Below are positions 1 through 7,192 of a stretch of DNA of 64,000 bases, one piece after another. Under the pieces are notes generated by a model. That model ran no database searches, was not told the DNA's origin, and was given only the letters and a program-made list of their open reading frames with translations. This DNA comes from Nitrososphaerota archaeon (GTDB taxonomy: Archaea > Thermoproteota > Nitrososphaeria > Nitrososphaerales > Gagatemarchaeaceae): assembly GCA_029785375.1 (NCBI GenBank), contig JAFLZV010000006.1, positions 1-64,000 of the forward strand, given 5' to 3'. Numbering within the stretch: the stretch's first letter is position 1; each line of letters opens with the position of its first letter. A program made the translations under genes and the position numbers.

Positions 1-1
1 C

Positions 2-820
2 GCAGAGTCTGTTCAGAAGATCTACTCCGAGATATGTGCCCTAGACATGATATACAGCGTCGCTCGGATGAAGAATGGCTACTACGACCAGAGGCTGGTC
101 CTCAAGGGCGGCATGTCTGTCAGAAACCATGTGCCCCTGCTGGATCACAGGTTCTCCTTTGACGCCGACTACGACCCCAACTCCATGGCTGGCTACAGCT
201 TCGGGGACGTCGACGAGATTAGGACAGACCTGACGAGGTATGCCGGTCTGAGAAGATGCGACGTCCGGGTCGACCTGGCGAAGAACGACGACCGGCTGCT
301 GTTCCTTGAACTGAATTATAGAGACGTCCTCCGTCGCGTCGGCTACACGATTGAAGAGAGGCCGAAGATTGAGCTGTGCAAGAGATGCAGGATATTCCAG
401 GCACCTGAAGAGAACGAGATGGCCACGATCATGAACCTGAGGTTGCTTGGGCTGGAACCGCTCATCATCAAACATGTTGGCCTGGAAGAGCAGCTGGCAT
501 CGAAGCTCTTCATAATAGGCGATTTGAGGCGCGGGAAGAGGAACCACTTCGACGCCTACGACGCGCTTCGAATCACCGAGAGCAACCGCGGCCTCGACTG
601 GAAGCTGGTCAGAAACCTGTTCGCCCAGCGGGCAGAGAAACACGCTGTAAGGGGCCACGTCCTGAAGACCAAGGAACACATCCGTGAGTGCCGGAGGCAA
701 CTCGACACCATGAAGCTGAACGCCAACAAGAAGAGCGGGCTTGCTCGCCTTGTCTTCAAGAGAGATTTTGATTACGACGCCATGATCGAAAGGGTGAAGG
801 CACTTTACGACAACGTATGA
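2..820 (+). CDS. AbiEii/AbiGii-type nucleotidyltransferase (5' end cut by window)
   Basis: Probable toxin component of an AbiE-type system: a nucleotidyltransferase fold that in characterised members modifies tRNA or nucleotides. Seen directly: from the first ATG (base 47) there is a KGG motif at residues 20-22 followed by RFSFDADYD at 35-43, the expected Gly-Gly and Asp-x-Asp metal-binding positions. The frame stays open without a stop from base 2 to the ATG at 47, so the true start is probably outside the window, because family members usually carry about 40 residues before the KGG motif. No AbiEi antitoxin is visible, but it would normally lie upstream, outside the window. The next gene is a nuclease-like protein, which fits a defence context. 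Toxin activity is inferred from family membership only. Confidence 0.7.
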   Translation, partial: AESVQKIYSEICALDMIYSVARMKNGYYDQRLVLKGGMSVRNHVPLLDHRFSFDADYDPNSMAGYSFGDVDEIRTDLTRYAGLRRCDVRVDLAKNDDRLLFLELNYRDVLRRVGYTIEERPKIELCKRCRIFQAPEENEMATIMNLRLLGLEPLIIKHVGLEEQLASKLFIIGDLRRGKRNHFDAYDALRITESNRGLDWKLVRNLFAQRAEKHAVRGHVLKTKEHIRECRRQLDTMKLNANKKSGLARLVFKRDFDYDAMIERVKALYDNV

Positions 821-913
821 CCCTCTACTTCACTCTCCGGAACCCCCCACGCCTAGGACTATCATAGACTCCGGGTCTATCTTTGTTAAAAGCCCAGCCC
901 TCGATTTACGGGC

Positions 914-1462
914 ATGGGCCTGCTCAGGGATCTCTCTAGGCTCCTCTCCAGCAACCAAGAGAAGCAGTACGGCACCCCTTCCAAAACGATGCATGGTGAG
1001 GACGTCAGGAGCAGGTCCGAGCAGAGGATTGCTGATTACTTCGCCCAAAACGGAATCCGCTACCTCTACGAATGGGGCGCCCAAACCGACGCATTGATCT
1101 TCAAGCGTACATTTGCCCACCCCGACTTCTTCCTTCCAGATTACAAAATCTACGTGGAGTTTTGGGGGCTGGCGAAGGTCAGCAAGAAATACAGGCGCAC
1201 AATGAGGTTCAAGATGAGAGAGTATCGCAAGAACAAGATTAGGTACATCAGCCTTTACCCTGATAACCTCGACAACTTGGACTGGATTTTCAGGACCAGG
1301 TTTCGAGAACTCGTCGGGTTCGACTTGCCGGCAAAACCGCATCCTGTTCCTGGGAAAGCTCGGTACTGCGCCAGGTGTGGGACACCGGTCGCACCACCTG
1401 GTAACTTCTGCAGCAGATGCGGCAGCACCATCGATACATCTCCGCGCCCAGGTTCCCCCTAG
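914..1462 (+). CDS. PD-(D/E)XK-like nuclease with C-terminal zinc ribbon
   Basis: Likely small DNA endonuclease of the very-short-patch/DUF559-like restriction fold. The 182-residue protein shows an early acidic position (RSEQRIADYF, E36), the HPDFFLPD core with D71, and a YVEFWG strand with E82, followed by lysine-rich MRFKMREYRKNK. This order matches the E...D...E-x-(K/W) core of the fold. The last 35 residues form a CxxC-x10-CxxC zinc ribbon (C152, C155, C166, C169). It is separated from the upstream AbiEii-like gene by 93 bases and appears monocistronic. Substrate and defence role are inferred. It could instead be a repair nuclease. Confidence 0.6.
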   Translation: MGLLRDLSRLLSSNQEKQYGTPSKTMHGEDVRSRSEQRIADYFAQNGIRYLYEWGAQTDALIFKRTFAHPDFFLPDYKIYVEFWGLAKVSKKYRRTMRFKMREYRKNKIRYISLYPDNLDNLDWIFRTRFRELVGFDLPAKPHPVPGKARYCARCGTPVAPPGNFCSRCGSTIDTSPRPGSP

Positions 1463-1512
1463 GAGCCGCTTATCGCCGGTCCACCATGGCCCAACTTGGG
1501 ATAAGGTATTCT

Positions 1513-1889
1513 CTACGGGGGCACAATGAACCTTGCACTGGTTTTCGCATCTGTGAGAGGAGTCTTAACGTGGTCTCTTCGATAGCGGGTCTCCCAACTC
1601 TTACAGGACCATAACTATCCGCCGACATCGACGAGCATTACGCATCGCTCAATGACCTTCTATGTTTCTTCCAGGAACCCCAGAAGCTCGTCGAGCTAAC
1701 CAAGTCTACCGGGCACCGATTCCGTAAAGGCGTAGCGTCTGCCTGAGGCGAGCCTCATCCACAATGGACAGACGCCGTCACCGCGGCGTTGTTCTTCGAC
1801 TGTTTCGCGGCGTACTCCGCGACGTCGAGCGTCTCCTCTGCCTTCTGCAGGTAGTTCATGTATAGGCTCCTATTGACGGGCTTGGACAT
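1513..1889 (-). pseudogene. Broken HEPN-domain toxin gene
   Basis: Remnant of the HEPN partner of an MNT-HEPN toxin-antitoxin pair. The first 44 codons (1889 down to 1758) read as a normal HEPN N-terminus with YLQKAEETLDVAEYA and NNAAVTASVH, then hit TGA at 1755-1757. Further HEPN-like pieces follow in shifted frames: an ELLGFLEET segment, a KKHRRSLS...SMSADSYGPV segment and a final DAKTSARFIV helix ending at TAG 1513-1515. The total span of about 125 codons is the normal HEPN size, so the gene is broken by stops and frameshifts rather than deleted. Its start overlaps the end of the intact MNT gene by 20 bases, the usual operon arrangement. Confidence 0.7.
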
Positions 1890-2490
1890 CTCCTATCTTC
1901 CTCAGGTCTTTGCCCCGGACCATCCTGTAGGACTCGAGGATTGACCTGCCCAAATCCTTGTTCTTCTTTCTGGCGAACGTGGCTTCGTCCATGATCAAGG
2001 GGGACAACCCAAATCCGAACTTCGAAACCGTTTCGGCAGAAGCGTCCACAACGCGCTCGCTGGCGAGCTCTCTGTCACCCGCCACGATGAATATGTCGAC
2101 GTCGCTCTGCTTCCCCTCGAGTCCCTTCGCGGCGCTCCCGAAGACGGCCACCGATCTAATCGACTTGTCGTCAAAGAACGGCTTGATCGTGGACAAGATC
2201 GCACCGAGGGTGTCTTCCTCGGCTTTGATTGCGGGCCAGACTATCGAGTTCAGCACGTAGCTCTCCTCGTTCAGGATGACCTGCTGGGCCCTCCCAACAG
2301 GTTGGAGCCTCACGACCCCTCTCTTTTCCAGGGTCCTGGCCACAAGGGCGACTTCGGGGTGCGACAGGCCAGCCGTCCTCGCCAAGTCCCTTATGGTGAA
2401 CACCTTCCCCCTGTAGCGGACCAAAGTCTTGAGCACCTTGATGCTGGCCTTACTGCCCAGGACCTCGGTCAGGTAGTCGTGGAGGGACAC
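1870..2490 (-). CDS. Winged-helix + minimal nucleotidyltransferase (MNT antitoxin)
   Basis: Two-domain protein of 206 residues. Residues 15-75 form a winged helix (TIRDLARTAGLSHPEVALVA looks like the recognition region) and residues 100-200 a minimal nucleotidyltransferase with FGSAAKG (117-123) and the metal-binding DVD at 130-132. In characterised MNT-HEPN pairs the MNT protein neutralises the HEPN RNase by adding AMP to it. The overlapping downstream HEPN gene is broken here, while this gene is intact. It may persist as a DNA-binding regulator or as an antitoxin against HEPN toxins encoded elsewhere; that is inference. The start is GTG at 2490. Confidence 0.7.
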   Translation of the reverse strand: MSLHDYLTEVLGSKASIKVLKTLVRYRGKVFTIRDLARTAGLSHPEVALVARTLEKRGVVRLQPVGRAQQVILNEESYVLNSIVWPAIKAEEDTLGAILSTIKPFFDDKSIRSVAVFGSAAKGLEGKQSDVDIFIVAGDRELASERVVDASAETVSKFGFGLSPLIMDEATFARKKNKDLGRSILESYRMVRGKDLRKIGDVQARQ

Positions 2491-2553
2491 AATTTCTCAG
2501 GTCGGGGGTACTGGTAGAAAAACATTCCATATGGTAGGTAATACTGCCATAAC

Positions 2554-2588
2554 GGGCGATTTGAGCACGCATAGGCGTGCCGCGGGTC
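2554..2588 (+). repeat. Distal copy of tRNA-Phe 3' end (putative att site)
   Basis: This 35-base segment matches 5203-5237 at 33 of 35 positions in the same orientation. The 5203-5237 copy comprises the last 11 bases of the tRNA-Phe gene plus its 3' trailer. The distal copy lies downstream of the tRNA 3' end, the geometry expected for the far boundary of an element inserted at a tRNA gene. The trailer part contains a short hairpin, CACGC-N4-GCGTG, so transcription-termination duplication is an alternative reading. Confidence 0.6.
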
Positions 2589-2614
2589 CTCTTTCGCTAG
2601 TGCCGACGGCCAAG

Positions 2615-3268
2615 TCATGGCCTACGTAACGTACTTCCGTCTTCCCTGAGACGAACATTCCCCATCTGCGGGTCGTACTCCCTCTGGAACTCGTCAGGGT
2701 TGCTCACGGTCCGCATCGCCGCAAAGGCTGAGATTCGGGCATTGGGAAACGCATCCGCGAGCCGATTCGCAGCACCAAGCAGCGTCGCGCCACGAGTGAT
2801 TATGTCGTCAATCAGCAGAACGCTTTCGGGTTCTGACAGACGACCTTGGACTTCCAACGTTTCGTAGTGTCTTCGTGCGGTTGGCCTCAGTCTCGCTGGA
2901 CTTTGCGCTGCCTTGGGAACAGCCTGGGTGCGAACCAGGCACGAGACTACTTGGCCTAGTCCCTGATCGGCAAGGGCCGCCGCAAGCCTCTGTGGGACCC
3001 AAAGGGTTCCAGCTCTCATCAACGAACTGCTCGGAACGGGGACGAGGACCGGGGTGGGCTGGAAAAGGGTGGCAAAAGGCATGGAGTTGATGTTCTGTCG
3101 CACCTGTTGCGCCACCCAATGCGACATCAGGACAGGGGGCGGTTGCAGGAAGCTATCGGTCTTGAGGAGGGTCATCACTCCTTGAGAGTGGAGGTCCTTT
3201 GGCGTTCCACCGTTCGGGGAGTACGAGAGGAGGGAACCGTACTGGAGCTCAGACAGGCGTAGGCTCAT
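2615..3268 (-). CDS. ComF-like phosphoribosyltransferase
   Basis: Type I phosphoribosyltransferase of 217 residues. The PRPP-binding loop VLLIDDIITRGAT lies at residues 150-162 and a PVPSSS segment at 77-82, as in ComF-family proteins, where two such motifs frame the fold. There is no N-terminal zinc finger as in classic ComF. It starts only 3 bases after the stop of the DprA-like gene and is the last gene of a three-gene minus-strand unit. In bacteria ComF and DprA act in DNA uptake, but archaea lack the rest of that machinery. Burroughs and Aravind have proposed conflict or signalling roles for related phosphoribosyltransferases coupled to DprA-fold proteins. The reaction here is unknown. 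Confidence 0.65.
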   Translation of the reverse strand: MSLRLSELQYGSLLSYSPNGGTPKDLHSQGVMTLLKTDSFLQPPPVLMSHWVAQQVRQNINSMPFATLFQPTPVLVPVPSSSLMRAGTLWVPQRLAAALADQGLGQVVSCLVRTQAVPKAAQSPARLRPTARRHYETLEVQGRLSEPESVLLIDDIITRGATLLGAANRLADAFPNARISAFAAMRTVSNPDEFQREYDPQMGNVRLREDGSTLRRP

Positions 3269-3271
3269 TTC

Positions 3272-3976
3272 TCATTGAGCCACACTGACAATCCTCTCGC
3301 GAGGCGGTAGGAACCCTAGGATATCCTTGGGATCTTCGAGCGCGACAGCTCCATACTCCATCATCTTCTTCGGCCAACTCAGAGACCGCTTCTCCAGGAC
3401 CAATTTCCAGATGTAGAGAGGCCGCCCGAGCCTCAGAGCCTCCCACCCCTGCGCCAGAGAACCGCTCGTCTCCCCTGCCTCGACGATGATCGAAGCGTTG
3501 CAGACGAGAGCCATCGTCCTATCCCTAATAACGAAGTCCCTAGGCTGGGTCGGATGTCCGTTCAGGAATTGGGAGACCGCGCAATACTCCCGCATGATTT
3601 TGTCCTGAAGTTCGAAGTTCTTCGCCGGGTAGACGCGATTCAACGGGGTCCCAAGGACCGCGACGGTGTATCCATTCTCCTCAATGGTCGCTCTGTGGGC
3701 TGCCGTGTCAATCCCCTCGGCAAGCCCACTGACCACCACAACCTGGTTTCGTGCAAGGATCCGCGCTATCTGGGTTGCAGCCTCCAGCCCGGCGCCAGAG
3801 GCCTTTCGGGACCCCACGACCGCAACACGGGGCCTGGGCAACGGGGTTTGCACGACCCCAGCCACATAGAGCCGCGGGGGCGCGTATCGCGCCTCGACAT
3901 CGTTTAGCGGGCCTAGAAGCTCTTCGGGAGTAAGAGTGGAGATGCTCTTTCCTTTGATAATCTCCATCGGTTGCAA
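3272..3976 (-). CDS. DprA/Smf-family Rossmann-like protein
   Basis: DprA-like protein of 234 residues: VAVVGSRKAS at 51-60, SGLAEGIDTAAHR at 83-95, RDRTMA at 151-156 and VEAGETSGSLAQGWEA at 165-180 are the family signature blocks in the right order. Bacterial DprA binds single-stranded DNA and loads RecA. This copy consists almost only of the Rossmann core, with no SAM or winged-helix extension. The start is TTG at 3976; an ATG at 3967 is the alternative. It is tightly coupled to the downstream phosphoribosyltransferase gene and follows the winged-helix regulator by 93 bases. Function in this archaeon is unknown. A nucleic-acid or nucleotide-sensing defence role is an inference from the context. 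Confidence 0.7.
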   Translation of the reverse strand: MQPMEIIKGKSISTLTPEELLGPLNDVEARYAPPRLYVAGVVQTPLPRPRVAVVGSRKASGAGLEAATQIARILARNQVVVVSGLAEGIDTAAHRATIEENGYTVAVLGTPLNRVYPAKNFELQDKIMREYCAVSQFLNGHPTQPRDFVIRDRTMALVCNASIIVEAGETSGSLAQGWEALRLGRPLYIWKLVLEKRSLSWPKKMMEYGAVALEDPKDILGFLPPRERIVSVAQ

Positions 3977-4069
3977 GGTTGTGACTTTGCCATTAATAGG
4001 TTTGAAGCATGAGAGGAGTGTGAAAGTGCTCCGTAGGCGCTCAAGAGCCGGCGCAAGCTTACCGCCAAA

Positions 4070-5122
4070 CTACCTGCCTCTGATGCCGTATAGGCGCAGG
4101 GCCTTCCTGACATGCGGCTCATCCATCTTGGCAGGGATGACTCCACCGCCACTCATGGCTGCCACGGCGCGCTCGCTCTCCCTGGACGGTGCTACTTTGA
4201 TCAGGGCAACCAGGGCCCCGAGAAGCTTTTCGGCGAAACCGTACTTCTGGGAGAGAAAGACAAGGAGGGAGTAGTCTACCTTGTTCTTCGCAAGGAGCAC
4301 GGGGACAGCTGCAATCCGTCTCTTGTCCTCGCCCAGGAGTACTGAAGAGATGATATATTCTACTGAAAAATCCTGCCCCCCGTCTGCTTCTGACCCGAAC
4401 TCCTTGTACCCCAACTTCGCAAAGTTATGGACCAGATCCTTCTCGCTTATCTTGGAAGGGTTGGTCCTGTCGAGGTCGAACCTGATACGAACTCCTTGAA
4501 CCACTGCGTTCCGGATCAGCCTCCAGAACTCTTGAGGCATGTGGAGAACCACCATGTCCGGGATCATCTCCTTGAACGGGTTCCTCTCAGGGGATCTCAG
4601 CCGCTCGATCAGCTCGCTGCCGGCCACTACGAGTGGTTCCACCCTCACATTGAGCCGTGTCCCTATCTCATGGGTGACTTTCTGCGCCTTCGATTCCTGG
4701 GCCGTTTCCTTCTCTTCCATGAGGACCAGCGGCTCCGCCCTATTCAGCTTCGCGTTGCGCTCAGGGTCGAGGAGGAGGATCGACCCGACGGAGGCCAAGT
4801 CCCCGAGCTCCCTTTCCAGACTCTCGAACAGTCCCCAGGTATCGGGCCACTTCCGCAGGAACTCCCGCTTCTTCTGGAGTTCCATCTCGGTCAGGGTGTC
4901 AAGGAGGAGATAGTTCGCGAAGTTGAGGGCGGGGATGGACGCCTTCCCTTGCTTCTCCATCGTAACGATGCCTTCTTTCTCGAGCGATGCTAGTGCGCGG
5001 TAGATGTTAGGGTAATAGGCGGGACCAGACTCTTCCATCTCTGAAGTTAGCTGGCGGATAGAGACTGGATTACTCACCCTCCTCGACATGGCGTCCAGGA
5101 TTCTGAACTCGGTGCCGTTCAA
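4070..5122 (-). CDS. Winged-helix regulator with degenerate nucleotidyltransferase-like domain
   Basis: Protein of 350 residues. The N-terminal 65 residues are a winged helix (IRQLTSEMEE...YYPNIYRALASLEKEGIV). The middle has an SVGSILLLDPERNAKLNRAEPLVLME stretch in two runs that resembles an MNT fold lacking the catalytic Asp pair, followed by a domain I do not recognise. It is the first gene of the unit that continues into the DprA-like and phosphoribosyltransferase genes. Directly upstream are a TATA-like box (about 5150-5158) and two ATAGCA-type operator repeats, which suggest autoregulation. The start is TTG at 5122. Its role as the switch or sensor of the cassette is inferred. Confidence 0.55.
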   Translation of the reverse strand: MNGTEFRILDAMSRRVSNPVSIRQLTSEMEESGPAYYPNIYRALASLEKEGIVTMEKQGKASIPALNFANYLLLDTLTEMELQKKREFLRKWPDTWGLFESLERELGDLASVGSILLLDPERNAKLNRAEPLVLMEEKETAQESKAQKVTHEIGTRLNVRVEPLVVAGSELIERLRSPERNPFKEMIPDMVVLHMPQEFWRLIRNAVVQGVRIRFDLDRTNPSKISEKDLVHNFAKLGYKEFGSEADGGQDFSVEYIISSVLLGEDKRRIAAVPVLLAKNKVDYSLLVFLSQKYGFAEKLLGALVALIKVAPSRESERAVAAMSGGGVIPAKMDEPHVRKALRLYGIRGR

Positions 5123-5149
5123 TTCCTTCGAGAGGTCACCCTCGGGGTC

Positions 5150-5200
5150 CTATATTAAGATAGCAAAGATGCTATAATATAATAGCAAAATGACTATAAC
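5150..5200 (-). promoter_or_regulatory. Promoter and twin operators of the regulator/DprA/PRTase unit
   Basis: On the minus strand a TATA-like CTTAATATAGG lies about 30 bases before the start at 5122. Immediately upstream are two 19-base repeats, 5160-5178 and 5182-5200, that share ATAGCAAA and CTATAA blocks and are 22 bases apart. The first contains the perfect palindrome ATAGCA-N4-TGCTAT, and the second is a weaker version. This is a typical double operator placed over the BRE/TATA region. Confidence 0.5.
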
Positions 5201-5202
5201 AA

Positions 5203-5237
5203 GGGCGATTTGAACACGCTTAGGCGTGCCGCGGGTC
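5203..5237 (+). repeat. tRNA-proximal copy of the 35-base direct repeat
   Basis: Matches 2554-2588 at 33 of 35 positions, same orientation. It covers the tRNA-Phe trailer and the final 11 bases of the tRNA gene (5227-5237). Together the two copies bracket about 2.6 kb that contains only the regulator, DprA-like and phosphoribosyltransferase genes. Confidence 0.6.
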
Positions 5238-5334
5238 GGATTTGAGCCGACGACACTCCGGTCTTCAGCCGGATGCTGATGAGCTATGAGGTCTCCCTAG
5301 CCTTCAAGCAGGAATCAGGCTGAGCTACCGCGGC
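5227..5334 (-). tRNA. tRNA-Phe (GAA) with D-loop insertions
   Basis: A 7-bp acceptor stem GCCGCGG/CCGCGGC, anticodon arm TCCGG-CTGAAGA-CCGGA with anticodon GAA (5264-5266), and T-arm GTCGG-CTCAAAT-CCGAC are all visible. The gene is 108 bases, 34 longer than a mature tRNA. All excess lies between the D-stem's first strand and the anticodon stem. Removing 5297-5315 (19 bases) and 5277-5291 (15 bases) restores a standard D-arm with the Gly-Gly of the loop and a GCTC/GAGC stem. No single contiguous removal that I tried does so. A TATA-like CTTAAGT lies near 5362-5369, about 30 bases upstream. No CCA is encoded. Confidence 0.8.
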
Positions 5335-5740
5335 ACGACACATGCGCCGCCAGCGGAGAGACTTAAGACTTTGCGCCGTAACCTAGGTTTCATCGTTCTT
5401 GGATTAAACCGTGCCACAGGCTAACCGATTCTTGTCCCATTCGTTGAAGATCACCAGGGGCGACCACAGACATATGACGCGGCATTCAGGTCAGGTCGCA
5501 ACCCTCACCACCCTCGGTTCCATTATCTGCTCTTGCGGCGCCGAGAACTCGCACAGGGCTTCTTTTCAGAAAACTGGATCCAGCTAGTGCAGCCGCGGGT
5601 TCCCGTCAGAAGTCGGGATCCTTCTGGGTATGCTCTAGCTACGGGGCTCAGGAAGAGCTTCAATTGTCGGTGCCGCGGCAATAAAAATCCAGCAAGCGCC
5701 ACATAAGCTTCTATGATTTCCCCCCGAAACCAAAAGGGGG
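5335..5740. other. Gap with tRNA promoter and no recognised gene
   Basis: About 400 bases between tRNA-Phe and the synthase remnant. The first 40 bases carry the tRNA promoter. A 59-codon open frame from GTG 5411 to TAG 5585 contains a CSC motif, but I recognise no homology. The rest shows no clear coding or structural signal; given the decayed genes next door it may be degraded sequence. Confidence 0.4.
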
Positions 5741-6140
5741 TTGAAGCTTCCGAAGAAGGTCATCCTCCTTGACGTGACGCTCCACGACGGTGAGCAGCAA
5801 ACGAGGATGATCTTCAGGCGGGAGGACAAGCTGAAGATTGCCCGGGCCCCGGACTAGGCCGGAGTAAAGACGATCGAAGCTGGCCCCCTCTGTATCCCCA
5901 TCTGACAAGTAGGCCGTGAAGGGGATCGCCCATCTGAAGCTCGACGCCAAAGTAAGTCTACGCCTTTGCCCGCAGCATGAAGACGGACATCGACAGCGCC
6001 CTCGACGTCGACGTAGACGGGGTCGTCATGGAGATGCCGTCGAGCGACCACTTGGTGAAGTACGGGTACAGCTGGAAGGCGGAGAAGGGCGTCGACCTCT
6101 CCGTCGAGGTGACGAATTACGCCCATGACCTGGGGGTCTC
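5741..6140 (+). pseudogene. Remnant of an isopropylmalate/homocitrate synthase-family gene
   Basis: The frame starting at TTG 5741 (after a GGGGG ribosome-site-like run) reads KVILLDVTLHDGEQQ, the family signature around the metal- and acetyl-CoA-enzyme active site (usual form D-T-T-L-R-D-G-E-Q). It then meets TAG after ARAPD and TGA after CIPI. Further homologous pieces follow in other frames: AVKGIAHLKLDAKV, then VYAFARSMKTDIDSALD, DGVVMEMPSS and WKAEKGVDLSVEVTNYAHD. Only about the first third of a 380-500 residue enzyme remains, with at least two stops and two frameshifts. Which family member it was (isopropylmalate, citramalate or homocitrate synthase, or a lyase relative) cannot be told. 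Confidence 0.75.
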
Positions 6141-6199
6141 GCAGGGTGATAAAGCCCAGGGCTGTTGCGATGAGGAACCAATCCACGATTTCCAAGCTA

Positions 6200-6518
6200 C
6201 CGCCCGCCGCGGCCATAATCGGGGTTGCCGTCCTCGGGCGGCACTCCCTCGGCGGGACGATGGGGGACAGGATGCTCGCCCCAGCCCCAGGGGGTCTTTC
6301 CTGCCTCCACCTCGCGCTCCCTGCTGGCATGGGCGGGAACCCAGCTGGCGCTCCCGGTCTCAATAACACAGCGCTTGATTGGAGACATGCTGGGGGCCGC
6401 ATTCACCAGGAACGTGACAATAGTGAACACGGAGCTCGTCGCAGAAACTATCTCACTCTGTGTTGTAGCATCATTGGTCGCCCTGGCGGCCGCCTTCCTC
6501 CCCACGCTGGCGCCGTAG
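6200..6518 (+). pseudogene. Remnant of a PiT-family phosphate permease
   Basis: The end of this stretch reads WAGTQLALPVSITQ...GAAFTRNVTIVN...ETISLCVVASLVALAAAF, which resembles the second conserved repeat of PiT inorganic phosphate permeases (usual core G-x-P-V-S-T-T-H). An upstream piece, AAAIIGVAVLG...GGTMGDRMLAPAPG, lies in a different frame. Only the C-terminal quarter is left, joined directly to the synthase remnant. It is probably the product of a deletion between two dead genes. Confidence 0.55.
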
Positions 6519-6576
6519 CCATTCAAAGGCCAACCCATAAATGAGGTGAAACGAGGTGGCCTGCTCAATAGCTGTC

Positions 6577-7125
6577 ATGTTCTGCGCAAAGTGCGGGAAA
6601 GAGCTGCCTGATGGAGCTACCTTCTGCCCATCATGCGGGGCCGCGGTCCAGACTGGGACGGGAGATGCCCACACGAGCGGAATCGACGCTCTGACCAGAG
6701 ATCATAACGCGCAGGAGTACTGGGTGGAACGGCTGATTGCGCTGATCATCGACTACGTCATCGTCTATGTGGTTCTCGGCATCGCCACTGCGATCGTCGC
6801 CATCCCGGCCCTCCTCACCGGCGGTGCCGCATTCTTCGGGGTCGTGTTCGGGGGCTTTGCCCTCCTCTGGGGGGTCATCTTCGTCTTCTATAACGCCGTT
6901 ATGGAAGTGTCCTCCGGCGCAAGCATCGGGAAGAAGCTCTTCAAGTTGAAAGTAGCCTCCAGGCGCGGCTCGAACCCCACCTTTGCGGAGGCTTTTGTCA
7001 GGAACCTGAGCAAGATTTACTGGCTCCTCCTGCTCCTCGATGTGATAGTGGGCTTGGCCATCTCGCACGGGTACCAGCAGAAGTACAGCGACCACTACAT
7101 GGGTACTAAAGTGGTCCACGCGTAG
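6577..7125 (+). CDS. Zinc-ribbon + RDD-family membrane protein
   Basis: The N-terminus MFCAKCGKELPDGATFCPSCG is, in two parts, a double-CxxC zinc ribbon. It is followed after about 35 residues by an RDD domain with two hydrophobic segments (about residues 55-85 and 90-115 from this start), the G-A-S-I-G-K-K-L-F-K-L-K-V motif, and a final hydrophobic helix. RDD proteins are membrane proteins of mostly unknown role, some linked to transport. I chose ATG 6577 because it begins at the zinc ribbon and has GAGGTG sequence upstream; GTG 6556 would add seven residues. There is no operon partner. Function is unknown. Confidence 0.65.
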   Translation: MFCAKCGKELPDGATFCPSCGAAVQTGTGDAHTSGIDALTRDHNAQEYWVERLIALIIDYVIVYVVLGIATAIVAIPALLTGGAAFFGVVFGGFALLWGVIFVFYNAVMEVSSGASIGKKLFKLKVASRRGSNPTFAEAFVRNLSKIYWLLLLLDVIVGLAISHGYQQKYSDHYMGTKVVHA

Positions 7126-7192
7126 GCGCTTCGCATCCCCCGTTGCTTGGAGAACTATTTTATCGAGCCATTCCGGCACTCCAGAACCTGAA

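Noticed and set aside
1417-1614. Open frame overlapping the nuclease gene
   Set aside because: It runs across the nuclease 3' end and the HEPN remnant, has no homology and reads antisense to the HEPN pieces.
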